Positions 13,100-21,485 of a DNA stretch of 37,768 nucleotides are shown here, one piece after another. The stretch spans positions 1 to 37,768 of IMG/VR virus record IMGVR_UViG_3300015373_000015. One strand, 5' to 3'. How positions within the stretch are numbered: position 1 is the stretch's first letter; each line of letters begins with the position of its first letter. The notes beneath the pieces are model-generated. The model made no database searches and had not been told where the DNA came from. It saw only the letters and a program-made list of their open reading frames with translations. The position numbers and the translations under genes were made by a program. The DNA is from a virus.

Positions 13100-13780
13100 T
13101 TAGCGCCCACTGGCGCTGTAGTGAACTGGATCGCGCCATCCGAGCGCGTTGAAAATATGCGGAGAAAGCGGTGCCTTAGCCATAATCGTCCCAAAACGGG
13201 CGTAATCGGATACATCCAGGGCACCACGAGGTTTAACTGAACCCGCATGATTAGAAGTTCTACCGGCACACCGGCCTGCACAGGTCGGAGCACCGCACAT
13301 TCGATAACAAAGAGACTCAGAATAAGCTGGATCACGCCAGCCAGAAACTAGGCGTCCTTGCCAACCATTTCGCCTCGCATAGTTTAAATAAGGCACAAGC
13401 CAGGCAGCGACAGGTACGCCATCGTAGCGAGTAACACCCGAAGTTACGTGGGATTTAATGATCTGCTGCCTGTAACGGATATGCTGCTTGCGACGGCGGT
13501 AAATACCGGCCGCAATCATCTCGACGCTTGAATGCTTACGGGAGCGAGGATGCCTTATACGGCGTACCGTGAGTGGACGCCACGACGCATCGCGTCCATT
13601 CGGGTGCTTCTTTGACTTCACATACTTGGAATAACCGAGGTAATACTTAACTTGCAGGATACGCACGTTAGTCGCATGGCCTCGTACACCATCCACCATC
13701 AATGGATTAACACCCTTAAGATATTTGTGTGTAAACGCATTAAGGGTGCGCTGCATGTTCCGTACTTCTTCTTTAGTCAC
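13100..13780 (-). CDS. M15-type D-Ala-D-Ala/endopeptidase endolysin
   Basis: A 226-residue zinc peptidase of the VanY/M15 type. The metal and catalytic set is H178 in SNHAG, D189 in RGALDVSD and H220 in DPVHYS, with VSGWRDPAYS upstream. The N-terminal 70 residues look like a degenerate peptidoglycan-binding domain (VDGVRGHATNVRILQVKYYL). Between them is an insertion with four cysteines, C158-x3-C162-x4-C167-x3-C171, which is unusual and may bind another metal or form disulfides. The start is GTG 13780. It would cut peptide stems in peptidoglycan and work with the glycosidase-type endolysin. Confidence 0.8.
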   Translation of the reverse strand: MTKEEVRNMQRTLNAFTHKYLKGVNPLMVDGVRGHATNVRILQVKYYLGYSKYVKSKKHPNGRDASWRPLTVRRIRHPRSRKHSSVEMIAAGIYRRRKQHIRYRQQIIKSHVTSGVTRYDGVPVAAWLVPYLNYARRNGWQGRLVSGWRDPAYSESLCYRMCGAPTCAGRCAGRTSNHAGSVKPRGALDVSDYARFGTIMAKAPLSPHIFNALGWRDPVHYSASGR

Positions 13781-13781
13781 C

Positions 13782-14312
13782 TTAAATTATTCCTAAGTCC
13801 ATTAATTCTAGAATTTCACGGTCTTCTTGTAAAACTTGACTATAGTGTAGCGCAACCATCCGAGTGCCTGGGTACGCAAATGCTACATTTCGGGTGAATT
13901 TAACCTCTCCTGCAATCGATGCCTCGAACTGAGTAACCGCAGGAACAACTCTCAGCCTTGCTGGTACCTCTATCGAGAATTCACGGGTAAATCGGGCCTT
14001 AACCTCGAATTCTTCCTCAAATTCGGTACCCGTAATGGGTCCGAAAATGCCTACCGGACGCGACCCGCCAACAGTTACATCGATTTCTACCGGCGTAGCA
14101 GGCACCTTGGTCCAAGTAAGGGCCATAGCGGTGTTTAGCTCCGAATACTCGAACAGGCGGGCCTGTCGCTGGGCCTCATCAACCTCGGTAACGAACTGAA
14201 TTGCTACCGATTTGGCGTAAAACAGTGGACGAGCGAGGTCTAGCTCTGAATACTCGACAATTCGAGACTGACCGACCGCTGTATTTAGCTCAGATGCGGG
14301 GTTAATGTCCAC
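13782..14312 (-). CDS. Putative tail/virion protein sharing repeat motifs
   Basis: A 176-residue protein starting at GTG 14312, overlapping the TAG of the repeat protein (TAGTG). Motifs ASELNTAVG, EYSELDLARPL and EYSELNTAMAL are diverged versions of the T-E-x-D-x-A-x-x-L unit in the large repeat protein next to it. The centre (EFEEEFEVKARFTREFSIEV) is beta-rich. It is probably part of the same surface structure. No catalytic motif is seen. Confidence 0.6.
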   Translation of the reverse strand: MDINPASELNTAVGQSRIVEYSELDLARPLFYAKSVAIQFVTEVDEAQRQARLFEYSELNTAMALTWTKVPATPVEIDVTVGGSRPVGIFGPITGTEFEEEFEVKARFTREFSIEVPARLRVVPAVTQFEASIAGEVKFTRNVAFAYPGTRMVALHYSQVLQEDREILELMDLGII

Positions 14313-16105
14313 TAGAAGTACACAATCTTTTGTGGTAGGTGAAGTGTAACCGTTTTATCGATCTGATCGAAACTAGTTAGAGCAGTTTCGAAAGACTCAG
14401 CGGGTGCAATATTTATCGAATGTACGTGAGTAATCGATAGCGCTTGAGCCTCATTAGTCTCACTAGTTGTGCCAAGTTTCGGCACTCGTAGCGCAACAGA
14501 GTGGTTAGTTTCTACGCCTGGACCGAGATATCGACCAGCCGATAGCGGATTAGAGGTATCGCTCTCAGTGGCAACAGTCAGTGTGACTCTATGAATATGT
14601 GTGACACTGGCTGGGCGTGCTGTATCCGACTCTGTAGCCGCTTGTAGCGTTACCTTCGTCGTCTTGGTAAGTGGACGCGCCGTGTCCGTTTCAGAGGCAG
14701 GAGACAGCTTAGGACGCTTCAGCGTGCCCGCAGAATCAGTCTCGGTAGCAGTGCTGAGGGAGAGTCGATGGGCCGAAGTAAGTGTCTGAGCGGCATTAGC
14801 TTGTGTTACAGCGCCTAGCGACTTGATAATCGGCTTGGTGACGGTAAGCGTTCGAGCCGAATTTGCAGTAGTTGCAGGAGAAAGTGTCTTTTGCTTGGCG
14901 GCTGTTAGCGGTCGTGCTGTATCTGCCTCAATTCCTGCACCAATTGCCTTGTAGTTGCCTGTAAGGACTCCATTAGCAATATCAGTTGTAGTTGCCGCAG
15001 AAATAGTCCGGAAATGGATGAGCGTTATCGACTGAGCACGGGCCGAATCTACTTCTGTACCGATCCCAAGAGACTTCAGGATCGTCTTCGTGAGCGATAG
15101 CGCCGTAGCCTGCATAGAAACGACAGCTATACCCAGATGCTCGAAAATGTGCTGGGCACGGGCCGTATCTGTCTCGGAGGCCGGTCCAACAGTCTTCCGA
15201 ATAGTCTTAGTAAATGTAAGTGGACGGGCAGAATTAGCTGTAGAAGCCGCAGTAAGGTTGACGGCCTGATGTTCACCCGCAGGCTGTGCAACATCTACCT
15301 CGACCGCCGCAGAGAGCTTAGGAATCTTTAGCGTTCCAGCCGTATTAGCTGTAGTTGCTGGCCCTATAGAGCGGTGCTTGTCTACATCTACCGCTTGGGC
15401 AGCGTTTGCCGTAGTAGCGGCGGTGATCGTCCGGAAGTGGACGAGCGTAATCGAAAGAGTTTGGGCTGCATTGGCGGTACTTGCAGCACCGACCGACTTA
15501 ACGATAGGCTTAACAACCGAAAGTGTTTGAGCAGTGTTTGGTTGAGTTACTACACCAAGCGTTTTACGAATAGTTTTTGTAAAGGTGACGCTTTGCGCTG
15601 TATTAGCTGTACTCGCTGCACCTAGCGTTACACGGATGGTCTTCGTAAATGTGAGGCTTTGAGCCGCATTAGGTTGTGTCACCACACCGAGCGACTTGAG
15701 AATAGGCTTAACAACCGAAAGTGTTTGAGCCGCATTTGGTTGAGTACCCGGAGTAATAGTCCGGAAGTGAATTAAGGTATATGTAACCGCTTGGGCCGTA
15801 TTTACATTGGTTGCCACCCCAAGTGTCTTGCGAATGGGCTTGACAACACTGAGCGTTTGAGCCGTATCAGTGGTTGTCGTGACACCTAGCGTCTTACGGA
15901 TCGGTTTAACGACGCTAAGCGTTTGGGCCGCGTTAGCGTTAGTCGCAACACCAAGAGTCTTAACAATCGTCTTGGTTTTAGTGAGCGTCTGGGCAGCGTC
16001 GGTTTCGGTAGCTACGCCAAGAGTCTTGGTTTGGCCGCTCGGAAGAGTAAGTTGGACGAAATCTTCGTCAAACCAACCGAGGATATCCAGCATCCCGCCG
16101 TACAT
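14312..16105 (-). CDS. Tandem-repeat tail/surface protein
   Basis: A 597-residue protein made almost wholly of about 26 tandem units, mostly of 22 residues, such as TLGVATNANAAQTLSVVKPI. Each has a threonine/alanine beta strand, an (N/D)xA(Q/R) turn and a Lys/Arg-rich linker. A variant ending in LIHFRTI or LVHFRTI recurs three times, which suggests higher-order duplication. The first 20 residues are not repetitive (LDILGWFDEDF). The regular pattern suggests an elongated beta fibre or array on the virion. No enzymatic motif is present. Repeat number probably varies between related phages. Confidence 0.7.
   Translation of the reverse strand: MYGGMLDILGWFDEDFVQLTLPSGQTKTLGVATETDAAQTLTKTKTIVKTLGVATNANAAQTLSVVKPIRKTLGVTTTTDTAQTLSVVKPIRKTLGVATNVNTAQAVTYTLIHFRTITPGTQPNAAQTLSVVKPILKSLGVVTQPNAAQSLTFTKTIRVTLGAASTANTAQSVTFTKTIRKTLGVVTQPNTAQTLSVVKPIVKSVGAASTANAAQTLSITLVHFRTITAATTANAAQAVDVDKHRSIGPATTANTAGTLKIPKLSAAVEVDVAQPAGEHQAVNLTAASTANSARPLTFTKTIRKTVGPASETDTARAQHIFEHLGIAVVSMQATALSLTKTILKSLGIGTEVDSARAQSITLIHFRTISAATTTDIANGVLTGNYKAIGAGIEADTARPLTAAKQKTLSPATTANSARTLTVTKPIIKSLGAVTQANAAQTLTSAHRLSLSTATETDSAGTLKRPKLSPASETDTARPLTKTTKVTLQAATESDTARPASVTHIHRVTLTVATESDTSNPLSAGRYLGPGVETNHSVALRVPKLGTTSETNEAQALSITHVHSINIAPAESFETALTSFDQIDKTVTLHLPQKIVYF
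14350..16050 (-). repeat. About 26 tandem ~66-base coding repeats
   Basis: Minus-strand direct repeats coding for the 22-residue units of the preceding protein. Adjacent copies near 15700-15960 remain similar at DNA level (the plus strand repeatedly shows ACTGAGCGTTTGAGCC-like stretches), while copies near the 3' end are more diverged. Boundaries are approximate. Confidence 0.7.
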
Positions 16106-16108
16106 GGC

Positions 16109-16996
16109 TTAACCCATCTTGGTCAAGCGAAGTACAGAATCAGCCATAATCGAAGTCGATGTAGCCGTTTCTGAGGCGTGATAAAGCTCCAAGTTTCCGC
16201 CAACAGTACAAACCAAAAGTCCGCTGATCTGAATGAGGACATCGGCAGCAGTCGTATCTACACCTGCAATCGCGATCATCGTTGCAGCGGTGCTTTTGGC
16301 TCGCTGAGCCATACCTGCAATAACCGTAGGCGCGGCAGTCACGTCCTGATCCATAACGCCCGTGGAGTCAAGCGTACCCTGTGTGATGAACTGCTCAGTC
16401 GCCATAAAGGAAGTCACTGTTCCGGAATGGTTGACAGATAGTTTAGGTCCCACGGTCGCTGTTGCGGATTGGAAGCGTAAGAAATACTCAAAAATCCATG
16501 TACCAGGCCCACAAGCGAGGTCCATACCAGTGACCTTAGCCGCAGTAGTAGTGGAGTTAGAAACTGTTGAAGCTAAACGGGATACGGTGTACTGGCCGAT
16601 ACCAATTGGGTTAGTCTTTTCCAGGCCGTTAGCATCAATAACTCGCATTGGCACGTTTTCACGCCATGACGCCCGTTCGCCCGCAGCAAGAGGGAAGCTA
16701 TCAACAATTGCCGTGCTCGTACCATCAGTAATTTGCAGCGTAAGAGTGTTAGACGTAGAGGCATGAATATTCGACATATTAATCATCTTAATACGCCGAA
16801 CTTTTCCGCCCGTAGGTGAGCCTACAACGTCCGTAGTAGTCGCTGTACTAATCTTGGATATCAAGCGACCAGACGTAACACGATCAGTAGCAGGAGAACC
16901 GGCAGGGTCATAGTCATACCACTCTGCATACACATCCACATTTGCAGTAGTAGTTGTAACTATTTGTACTTTATCTGAAGCGCCAGTTAAAAGCAT
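16109..16996 (-). CDS. Structural (minor tail-type) protein
   Basis: A 295-residue protein rich in Thr, Ser, Ala and Val with no cysteine cluster or catalytic motif. Two similar beta-rich halves are suggested: 1-145 (ADVYAEWYDYDPAGS-like strands, SNTLTLQITDGTS) and 146-295 (GTWIFEYFLRFQSATATVG, LLVCTVGGNLELYHAS). Such proteins are common among tail-tip and fibre genes. It begins immediately after the stop of the LamG-type gene with no spacer. Function is inferred from context. Confidence 0.6.
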   Translation of the reverse strand: MLLTGASDKVQIVTTTTANVDVYAEWYDYDPAGSPATDRVTSGRLISKISTATTTDVVGSPTGGKVRRIKMINMSNIHASTSNTLTLQITDGTSTAIVDSFPLAAGERASWRENVPMRVIDANGLEKTNPIGIGQYTVSRLASTVSNSTTTAAKVTGMDLACGPGTWIFEYFLRFQSATATVGPKLSVNHSGTVTSFMATEQFITQGTLDSTGVMDQDVTAAPTVIAGMAQRAKSTAATMIAIAGVDTTAADVLIQISGLLVCTVGGNLELYHASETATSTSIMADSVLRLTKMG

Positions 16997-19039
16997 CTAG
17001 AACCACATGGTACCAACTAATTCTTCTCCAAACATACCTGCGGTAGCACCTTTCATAGTATTGTCAGCCTGTTGAGTACGAGCAGCATAGTGTGCTTGAG
17101 CACGCGCCAAAGAAAGAGCGCCTGAATAAACCGCTAAATGAGCCATATCTCCTGCTCCAAACAACGACGTACCGTTACGACTCATAAGATTTAATGTGAG
17201 GTTTCCGAAGTTACCCGTAATATTGTTAGTAAGGTGGGCATTTTCAGAAACATCAATACCATTTACGATAAAATTAACATCCTGTGTGCCTGAACCGCGC
17301 TTGAATACGATCACGACATGATGCCATTGGGCGACCGGCAGAACCGAGCGGGCAACATTCTCACCATGACTTGAACCGCCGCCAGTCGGCATGTACGCCT
17401 CAAAGTTGAACGTGACCGACTCATTTGGGTCAATAACAAAGCCGCCTGTTGAGTTGGATGTTCCGTATTCCATCGCAAGGTCATCATCATTGGCATAGTT
17501 GTCCCATTTCAGCCAAAATTCGACCGTAATCGTAGTTTGGGTTGACAAGTCAATAGCTACCTGACCGAAATCATTTGAACCATCGAATGACCATGCTCCT
17601 GTATCTTGAGAAGTATCTAATGGGCCTAAACCTGCTGCAACTGGTGTGGGTCCATTAATCGTAATTCCTGTACCGCCTGCTTGCTCGTCCAGCGGTGAAG
17701 TATCTGAGCCATTCATTGTCCAATAGGCTAGCGGCCCATCTGCCATTACCTCTGTCGAATAAGAAAGACTTGGTCCGAAAGCCCATACAAAGATGTTCTT
17801 ATATAACGCTTTTCCATTAGCCGTAGCCACGTCACCGCCCGTGTCGCTGTTGGGCGCTGTGGCGCGTTTTGCGGGAGCCGGACCCGTGTTGAGGGTTGCC
17901 CCCGCGTCACAAGCCATCAAACAAATACGTGAAGCAGTAGAACCCCTAGCTATCTGTATCATTCCACTGGCCGGGGTAGTTGTAACACCATAATTGTGTC
18001 CAGTTGAAAAGAGTGTTTCTGCACCAGTATAAAAACCAAACGGGCCTCGCGTAATTGGATGAGCGCTGTTCAGAACCGTCATTTGTGTCATTCCGGTATC
18101 TTCGCCGTCCTCACCACCTAGACCTAACTCAACATAGTTGCCTGGTTCAAATGTAACTACGGGCACAGCTACGGTGGCATATTTCGAGCCGAGTGTAGCC
18201 GATGCACACGATTCGGCAATCACAACACCATTCATGCCGGTAACATCTTCCGCTGTCTCGTCGCTGCGTACAGTCACGGTGTAGCCCAAGCCAGTCAGCA
18301 AATTCTGGTGAGCAGTGTCAACTGCTGTCATCGCCGCACTATCCGCGACTACCAAAAGAATATTTCTTGTAGAAGCAGGTTTAAATGCTGCGGCAACGGA
18401 TACATTCGCAAGTGTATTTGACCATGTACCAGCAAGCGAATCTGTCCCAGACACCGAAAGCTTATCTATCAGTGTAATTGATCCTGATGAAGTCCCGCTA
18501 TTAAAGTCATCTCGTTCAACGCCAGCAGATGGTGTGGAAGTGGATATAGTTCCATCGCCACCGGCACCTCCTATCAACGCATCACCAGCCGTGCCAGTGA
18601 CGCTACCGGAGGCCCAGCCCGGTCCTGCACCTGAGCCAGCATTAAACGCTCTGATTGCCCCGGCAATACCTCCTGACGAGTCCACACCTAAATAAGAAGC
18701 GGCGGTAATGGTATAGTCGTTACTGTTAACTGAGCAGTTAACACCTATGCTAGTAGCTGAAGCGAGTCCCGAGGGTGCAAACGCTGCGACTAAATAAATT
18801 CCAATGTTGCCTGATTCAGACTTGTGAACAGTTGTCCACGTTAAGCCTCCACCAGTTCCGGTGATCGTCCCTGTGATGCCTCCGGTGTGGAAGCGGTGCG
18901 CCAGAATTACGATCATCGCGCCAGAAGCAACCGCCGCACTTGTGTTAAAAGTGTGGTTCTGCTGGGTTATGTTGGCCGAACCTGTACCCGTGCTACCAGC
19001 AGTAGGTGCTAGCGCGGCCTGATCGACCGTGATAGCCAT
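16997..19039 (-). CDS. Multidomain tail protein with C-terminal LamG-like domain
   Basis: A 680-residue protein in three parts. Residues 1-225 are Gly/Ser/Thr-rich beta repeats resembling the start of the protein at 2092-3018. Residues 226-430 look alpha/beta (NILLVVADSAAMTAVD, NGVVIAESCASATLG, VPVVTFEPGNYVEL), as in flavodoxin- or amidotransferase-like folds, with no obvious active site. Residues 435-660 form a concanavalin/LamG-like jelly roll (GAWSFDGSNDFGQVAIDLS, TITVEFWLKWDNY, AQWHHVVIVFKRG). LamG domains on phage tails often bind carbohydrate, so a host-receptor role is likely. Confidence 0.7.
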   Translation of the reverse strand: MAITVDQAALAPTAGSTGTGSANITQQNHTFNTSAAVASGAMIVILAHRFHTGGITGTITGTGGGLTWTTVHKSESGNIGIYLVAAFAPSGLASATSIGVNCSVNSNDYTITAASYLGVDSSGGIAGAIRAFNAGSGAGPGWASGSVTGTAGDALIGGAGGDGTISTSTPSAGVERDDFNSGTSSGSITLIDKLSVSGTDSLAGTWSNTLANVSVAAAFKPASTRNILLVVADSAAMTAVDTAHQNLLTGLGYTVTVRSDETAEDVTGMNGVVIAESCASATLGSKYATVAVPVVTFEPGNYVELGLGGEDGEDTGMTQMTVLNSAHPITRGPFGFYTGAETLFSTGHNYGVTTTPASGMIQIARGSTASRICLMACDAGATLNTGPAPAKRATAPNSDTGGDVATANGKALYKNIFVWAFGPSLSYSTEVMADGPLAYWTMNGSDTSPLDEQAGGTGITINGPTPVAAGLGPLDTSQDTGAWSFDGSNDFGQVAIDLSTQTTITVEFWLKWDNYANDDDLAMEYGTSNSTGGFVIDPNESVTFNFEAYMPTGGGSSHGENVARSVLPVAQWHHVVIVFKRGSGTQDVNFIVNGIDVSENAHLTNNITGNFGNLTLNLMSRNGTSLFGAGDMAHLAVYSGALSLARAQAHYAARTQQADNTMKGATAGMFGEELVGTMWF

Positions 19040-19042
19040 TTC

Positions 19043-19402
19043 TTAGACGACTGGCGGGGTATACAGCGTGGAGAAGACCATTGCGCCCGCACGATCAGCC
19101 GAAACCTTCATGCGAACTCCGGTACGAGTCTTTGGGCCAGTATTAATCATTACACCCGGCGATGTTTGAGAGAACTGGCCTCCACTTGAAAGCGCACCCG
19201 TCAACAAATTAACGCTAACTTCAGCGTTATTACTAAGCTGCACTACGATTAGTGCTTGCAGCGGATCAGGGGCCGGGGAACCATCAAAGTGCGTATGCGT
19301 AGCATCAATCGTAATAGTATTAGCTGCGTCATCAAAATTGAGTGACCAGTCTAAACGGCAGTTATTACCGCCTGCACCAGCCGATGCGAAAACATTCGCC
19401 AT
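19043..19402 (-). CDS. Small beta-rich structural protein
   Basis: A 119-residue Ala/Ser/Thr/Asn-rich protein that I do not recognise, starting MANVFASAGAGGNNCRLDWS, with predicted beta strands (NTITIDATHTHF, ALIVVQLSNNAEVSVNL). It lies between two other small structural-type genes and upstream of the LamG protein, with minimal spacing. A virion component such as a decoration or tail-fibre accessory protein is inferred. Confidence 0.6.
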   Translation of the reverse strand: MANVFASAGAGGNNCRLDWSLNFDDAANTITIDATHTHFDGSPAPDPLQALIVVQLSNNAEVSVNLLTGALSSGGQFSQTSPGVMINTGPKTRTGVRMKVSADRAGAMVFSTLYTPPVV

Positions 19403-19427
19403 AATTAATCCTTAATTGTTTAAACGC

Positions 19428-19901
19428 TTAGGTAGCGCGTAGGAAAACGCCCGAGTTGAGTACCACGTCGTTACCATCCGTAGTTACGGAGAACGTGTGG
19501 AACGTCACCGGCAGGAGGTTCGAGTCAGTACCCGCACCCGTGTCAGCGTCGTAATAAATCCCAAGCCCGGTTACGTTGTTGCTCGCGTTCACAGCGGTCC
19601 AAGTCACCGAAGGAACAGATACGTCATACCTGTTGTTGGTGTCGTCAGGAGCGGGGAACGCAGCTAGTTCCGCGTCTGTAAGCGTTTTACGAGGCCACTG
19701 GTTAGCGCCAGTAGCCGCTTGCGCGAAGTTGGCATCAGCCTCGACCGCAGCAGCATCGTCAAGGTCTTCGCCTTGCGCCTGCGTGCCGGAAGACGTGTAT
19801 ACGATCAGAACGAACGCAGAGGCAGCGGGATCATTATTCTCGACTCGATTGTAGAGTTCTACGCCTCTACCCTTTGCAATATTGAATACGAAATCAGCCA
19901 T
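19428..19901 (-). CDS. Putative tail/virion structural protein
   Basis: A 157-residue protein beginning MADFVFNIAKGRGVELYNRV, a type of small beta-rich structural protein often seen in actinobacteriophage tail regions. The rest is Ala/Thr/Asn/Asp-rich with NNRYDVSVPSVTWTAVN and VTFHTFSVTTDGNDVVLNSG strands. No signal peptide or active site is visible. It is one of a run of small virion-type genes downstream of the portal. Confidence 0.6.
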   Translation of the reverse strand: MADFVFNIAKGRGVELYNRVENNDPAASAFVLIVYTSSGTQAQGEDLDDAAAVEADANFAQAATGANQWPRKTLTDAELAAFPAPDDTNNRYDVSVPSVTWTAVNASNNVTGLGIYYDADTGAGTDSNLLPVTFHTFSVTTDGNDVVLNSGVFLRAT

Positions 19902-19910
19902 AAGTTAACA

Positions 19911-20237
19911 TCACCCCCTCGCCTCACTATTAGTGTTAGCTGGATCAATGTTAACAGAAAAAGAGGTTCCATTACTGGAACGAGGCGAATAAAGTTCGCC
20001 CACATCCTGTCCAGAATTCCTCATTAACACGATTGGATAGAAGCCTTGCTTAACCGTATGCTCACTACCGTTAGGCATAAATAAGGCTTTCTCACCATTA
20101 AATTCCTTGGCACCACTAATCGCAGCAGTACGTGTAGCGTAAGTTTGGCCCTGCTTAGTGACATCACTACCGGGTACTCTGAGTGCCCAGTTCCATTTAC
20201 CGTTCTTCAAACGGTATACCTCAATTCTCGCTTCCAA
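19911..20237 (-). CDS. Small protein with DUF1508-like N-terminal fold
   Basis: A 108-residue protein starting at TTG 20237 with GGAG six bases upstream. The first 50 residues (RIEVYRLKNGKWNWALRV, then TYATRTAAISGAKEF) resemble the DUF1508/YegP-type beta-beta-beta-alpha unit, in which a strand pair with a conserved tryptophan is followed by a Y-x-(S/T) helix. The C-terminal half is unassigned. It overlaps its upstream neighbour by 17 bases. Function is unknown; the fold similarity is by eye. Confidence 0.5.
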   Translation of the reverse strand: MEARIEVYRLKNGKWNWALRVPGSDVTKQGQTYATRTAAISGAKEFNGEKALFMPNGSEHTVKQGFYPIVLMRNSGQDVGELYSPRSSNGTSFSVNIDPANTNSEARG

Positions 20238-20631
20238 TTCTTACTCCTGTAGATAGTCCTTTAAACACGATGCTGAATTGCAGATCGGTTTCTGCGTCCT
20301 CCGGGCCATATACACCCCTAGCCCAGAAACGGAAATTGTCGCCCCTGTAGACAGTCTGCTGAGTCACCCAAATAGGCATGCCAGGCTGTGCCCAAACACC
20401 AGGCTCACCCTCTACGTCTTCAGCAAGCTGAATTTGCTCAATGCCATCCCCTTTAAGATGGACTTGAAGTTCTCGAATGTGTGTATCTCCTGTATTTCTG
20501 CCGTAAATCGGCATCGGAGCACTAAAAAGAAGATCATCGAATTCTTCCGGAGCCACGACCTCCGCTAGTTCGATCATCTCAATTTGGTTCTCACGAGCCG
20601 GATCGCTATAGATAGAAATTTGAGCACCCAT
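20221..20631 (-). CDS. Hypothetical acidic structural-region protein
   Basis: A 136-residue acidic protein, MGAQISIYSDPARENQIEMI at its start, with a likely beta-sandwich in the second half (QQTVYRGDNFRFWARGVYG, DLQFSIVFKGLS). Its ATG overlaps the stop of the upstream gene (TAATG). The position after portal and the 284-residue gene suggests a head-decoration or head-tail joining role, but no family is recognised. Confidence 0.6.
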   Translation of the reverse strand: MGAQISIYSDPARENQIEMIELAEVVAPEEFDDLLFSAPMPIYGRNTGDTHIRELQVHLKGDGIEQIQLAEDVEGEPGVWAQPGMPIWVTQQTVYRGDNFRFWARGVYGPEDAETDLQFSIVFKGLSTGVRIGSEN

Positions 20632-21485
20632 TAAATATCCTCCTCGTGTACTTCGGTAATAACACCAGTTTTCTTGTCTCGAATAAATTTCTTTGACCGA
20701 GGAGGTACCTGCACTGTGACTTGAGGAGTGACGTGGATCACCGGAGGTGGCTGATTTCGCTGAGCGTCAGCCATCGCCATTAAAGCCTGTGCCATCTGCA
20801 CTTGGCCTTGACTCATCTCCTCTTCAATTACATTGAGTTCCAGCATCTCAGGAACATTTTCGATCCCCAGTGGCTCCTCATCAGAAGCAGCAAGTTTTTC
20901 TCTGCGCGCGGCAGCCGACTCCAAAGTTTGTTGATCGACACGACGGCCCAAGAAGCGATCAATGGCCTTCGCTGGATGTCCAAGCGCTTCTACTCGATGG
21001 GCAACATCGGCGATCTGATTTGGGTCAAGTTCTGCCAGCAGCCCCTTAATGTGGCCGCGAGAACTGGTAACCCGAACACCCTTATTAGCAAACCCAGTAC
21101 CGCGCAGGCGAGTATCAATGGCGTCCACAAGGTCATTCATGCGCTGTTGCTGCACCATATTGAGGAATCCTTCTGCGTCAACCTGACCAGGGTTATCCAC
21201 CTGACCCTTGAGCCATTTCTGGATTTCCTCTACACCAGTCTGCCCCTTCAGAGTACGAGCGGCAAGGCGCACCTTATCAACCATACGAGCGAACGCCATA
21301 GCGTCCGCGTTAGGTGGCTTAGGCGCTCCACGGCCAGAGCCTTGTCCGCCGCCCTGTCCAAACTTTCCAGAACGAGTGTCGTGGCGTGGGTTTCCTGACT
21401 TCTGACTTGGGGCTACTCGGCTGACTCCTGATCCTGGGACGTTGGCTAGGAGAACTTCCTCGCCGTTAAAGTCGAATTGCTTCAT
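20631..21485 (-). CDS. Head-region protein (possible scaffold or minor head protein)
   Basis: A 284-residue protein in the slot right after the portal-MuF gene. It has a disordered Gly/Ser/Arg N-terminus (GKFGQGGGQGSGRGAPKPP), a helical centre (EIQKWLKGQVDNPGQVDAEG, then ELDPNQIADVAHRVEALG), and a C-terminal beta tail, IHVTPQVTVQVPPRSKKFIR, that resembles the ends of phage minor head proteins. ATG 21485 is chosen over TTG 21491 because AAGAAGG lies six bases upstream. It overlaps the portal gene by 20 bases. Role is inferred from position. Confidence 0.5.
   Translation of the reverse strand: MKQFDFNGEEVLLANVPGSGVSRVAPSQKSGNPRHDTRSGKFGQGGGQGSGRGAPKPPNADAMAFARMVDKVRLAARTLKGQTGVEEIQKWLKGQVDNPGQVDAEGFLNMVQQQRMNDLVDAIDTRLRGTGFANKGVRVTSSRGHIKGLLAELDPNQIADVAHRVEALGHPAKAIDRFLGRRVDQQTLESAAARREKLAASDEEPLGIENVPEMLELNVIEEEMSQGQVQMAQALMAMADAQRNQPPPVIHVTPQVTVQVPPRSKKFIRDKKTGVITEVHEEDI

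Noticed and set aside
20802-21398. A 198-codon plus-strand frame opposite the head-region gene.
   Set aside because: It is antisense to a gene with a good start and operon overlaps, and its translation has random composition.
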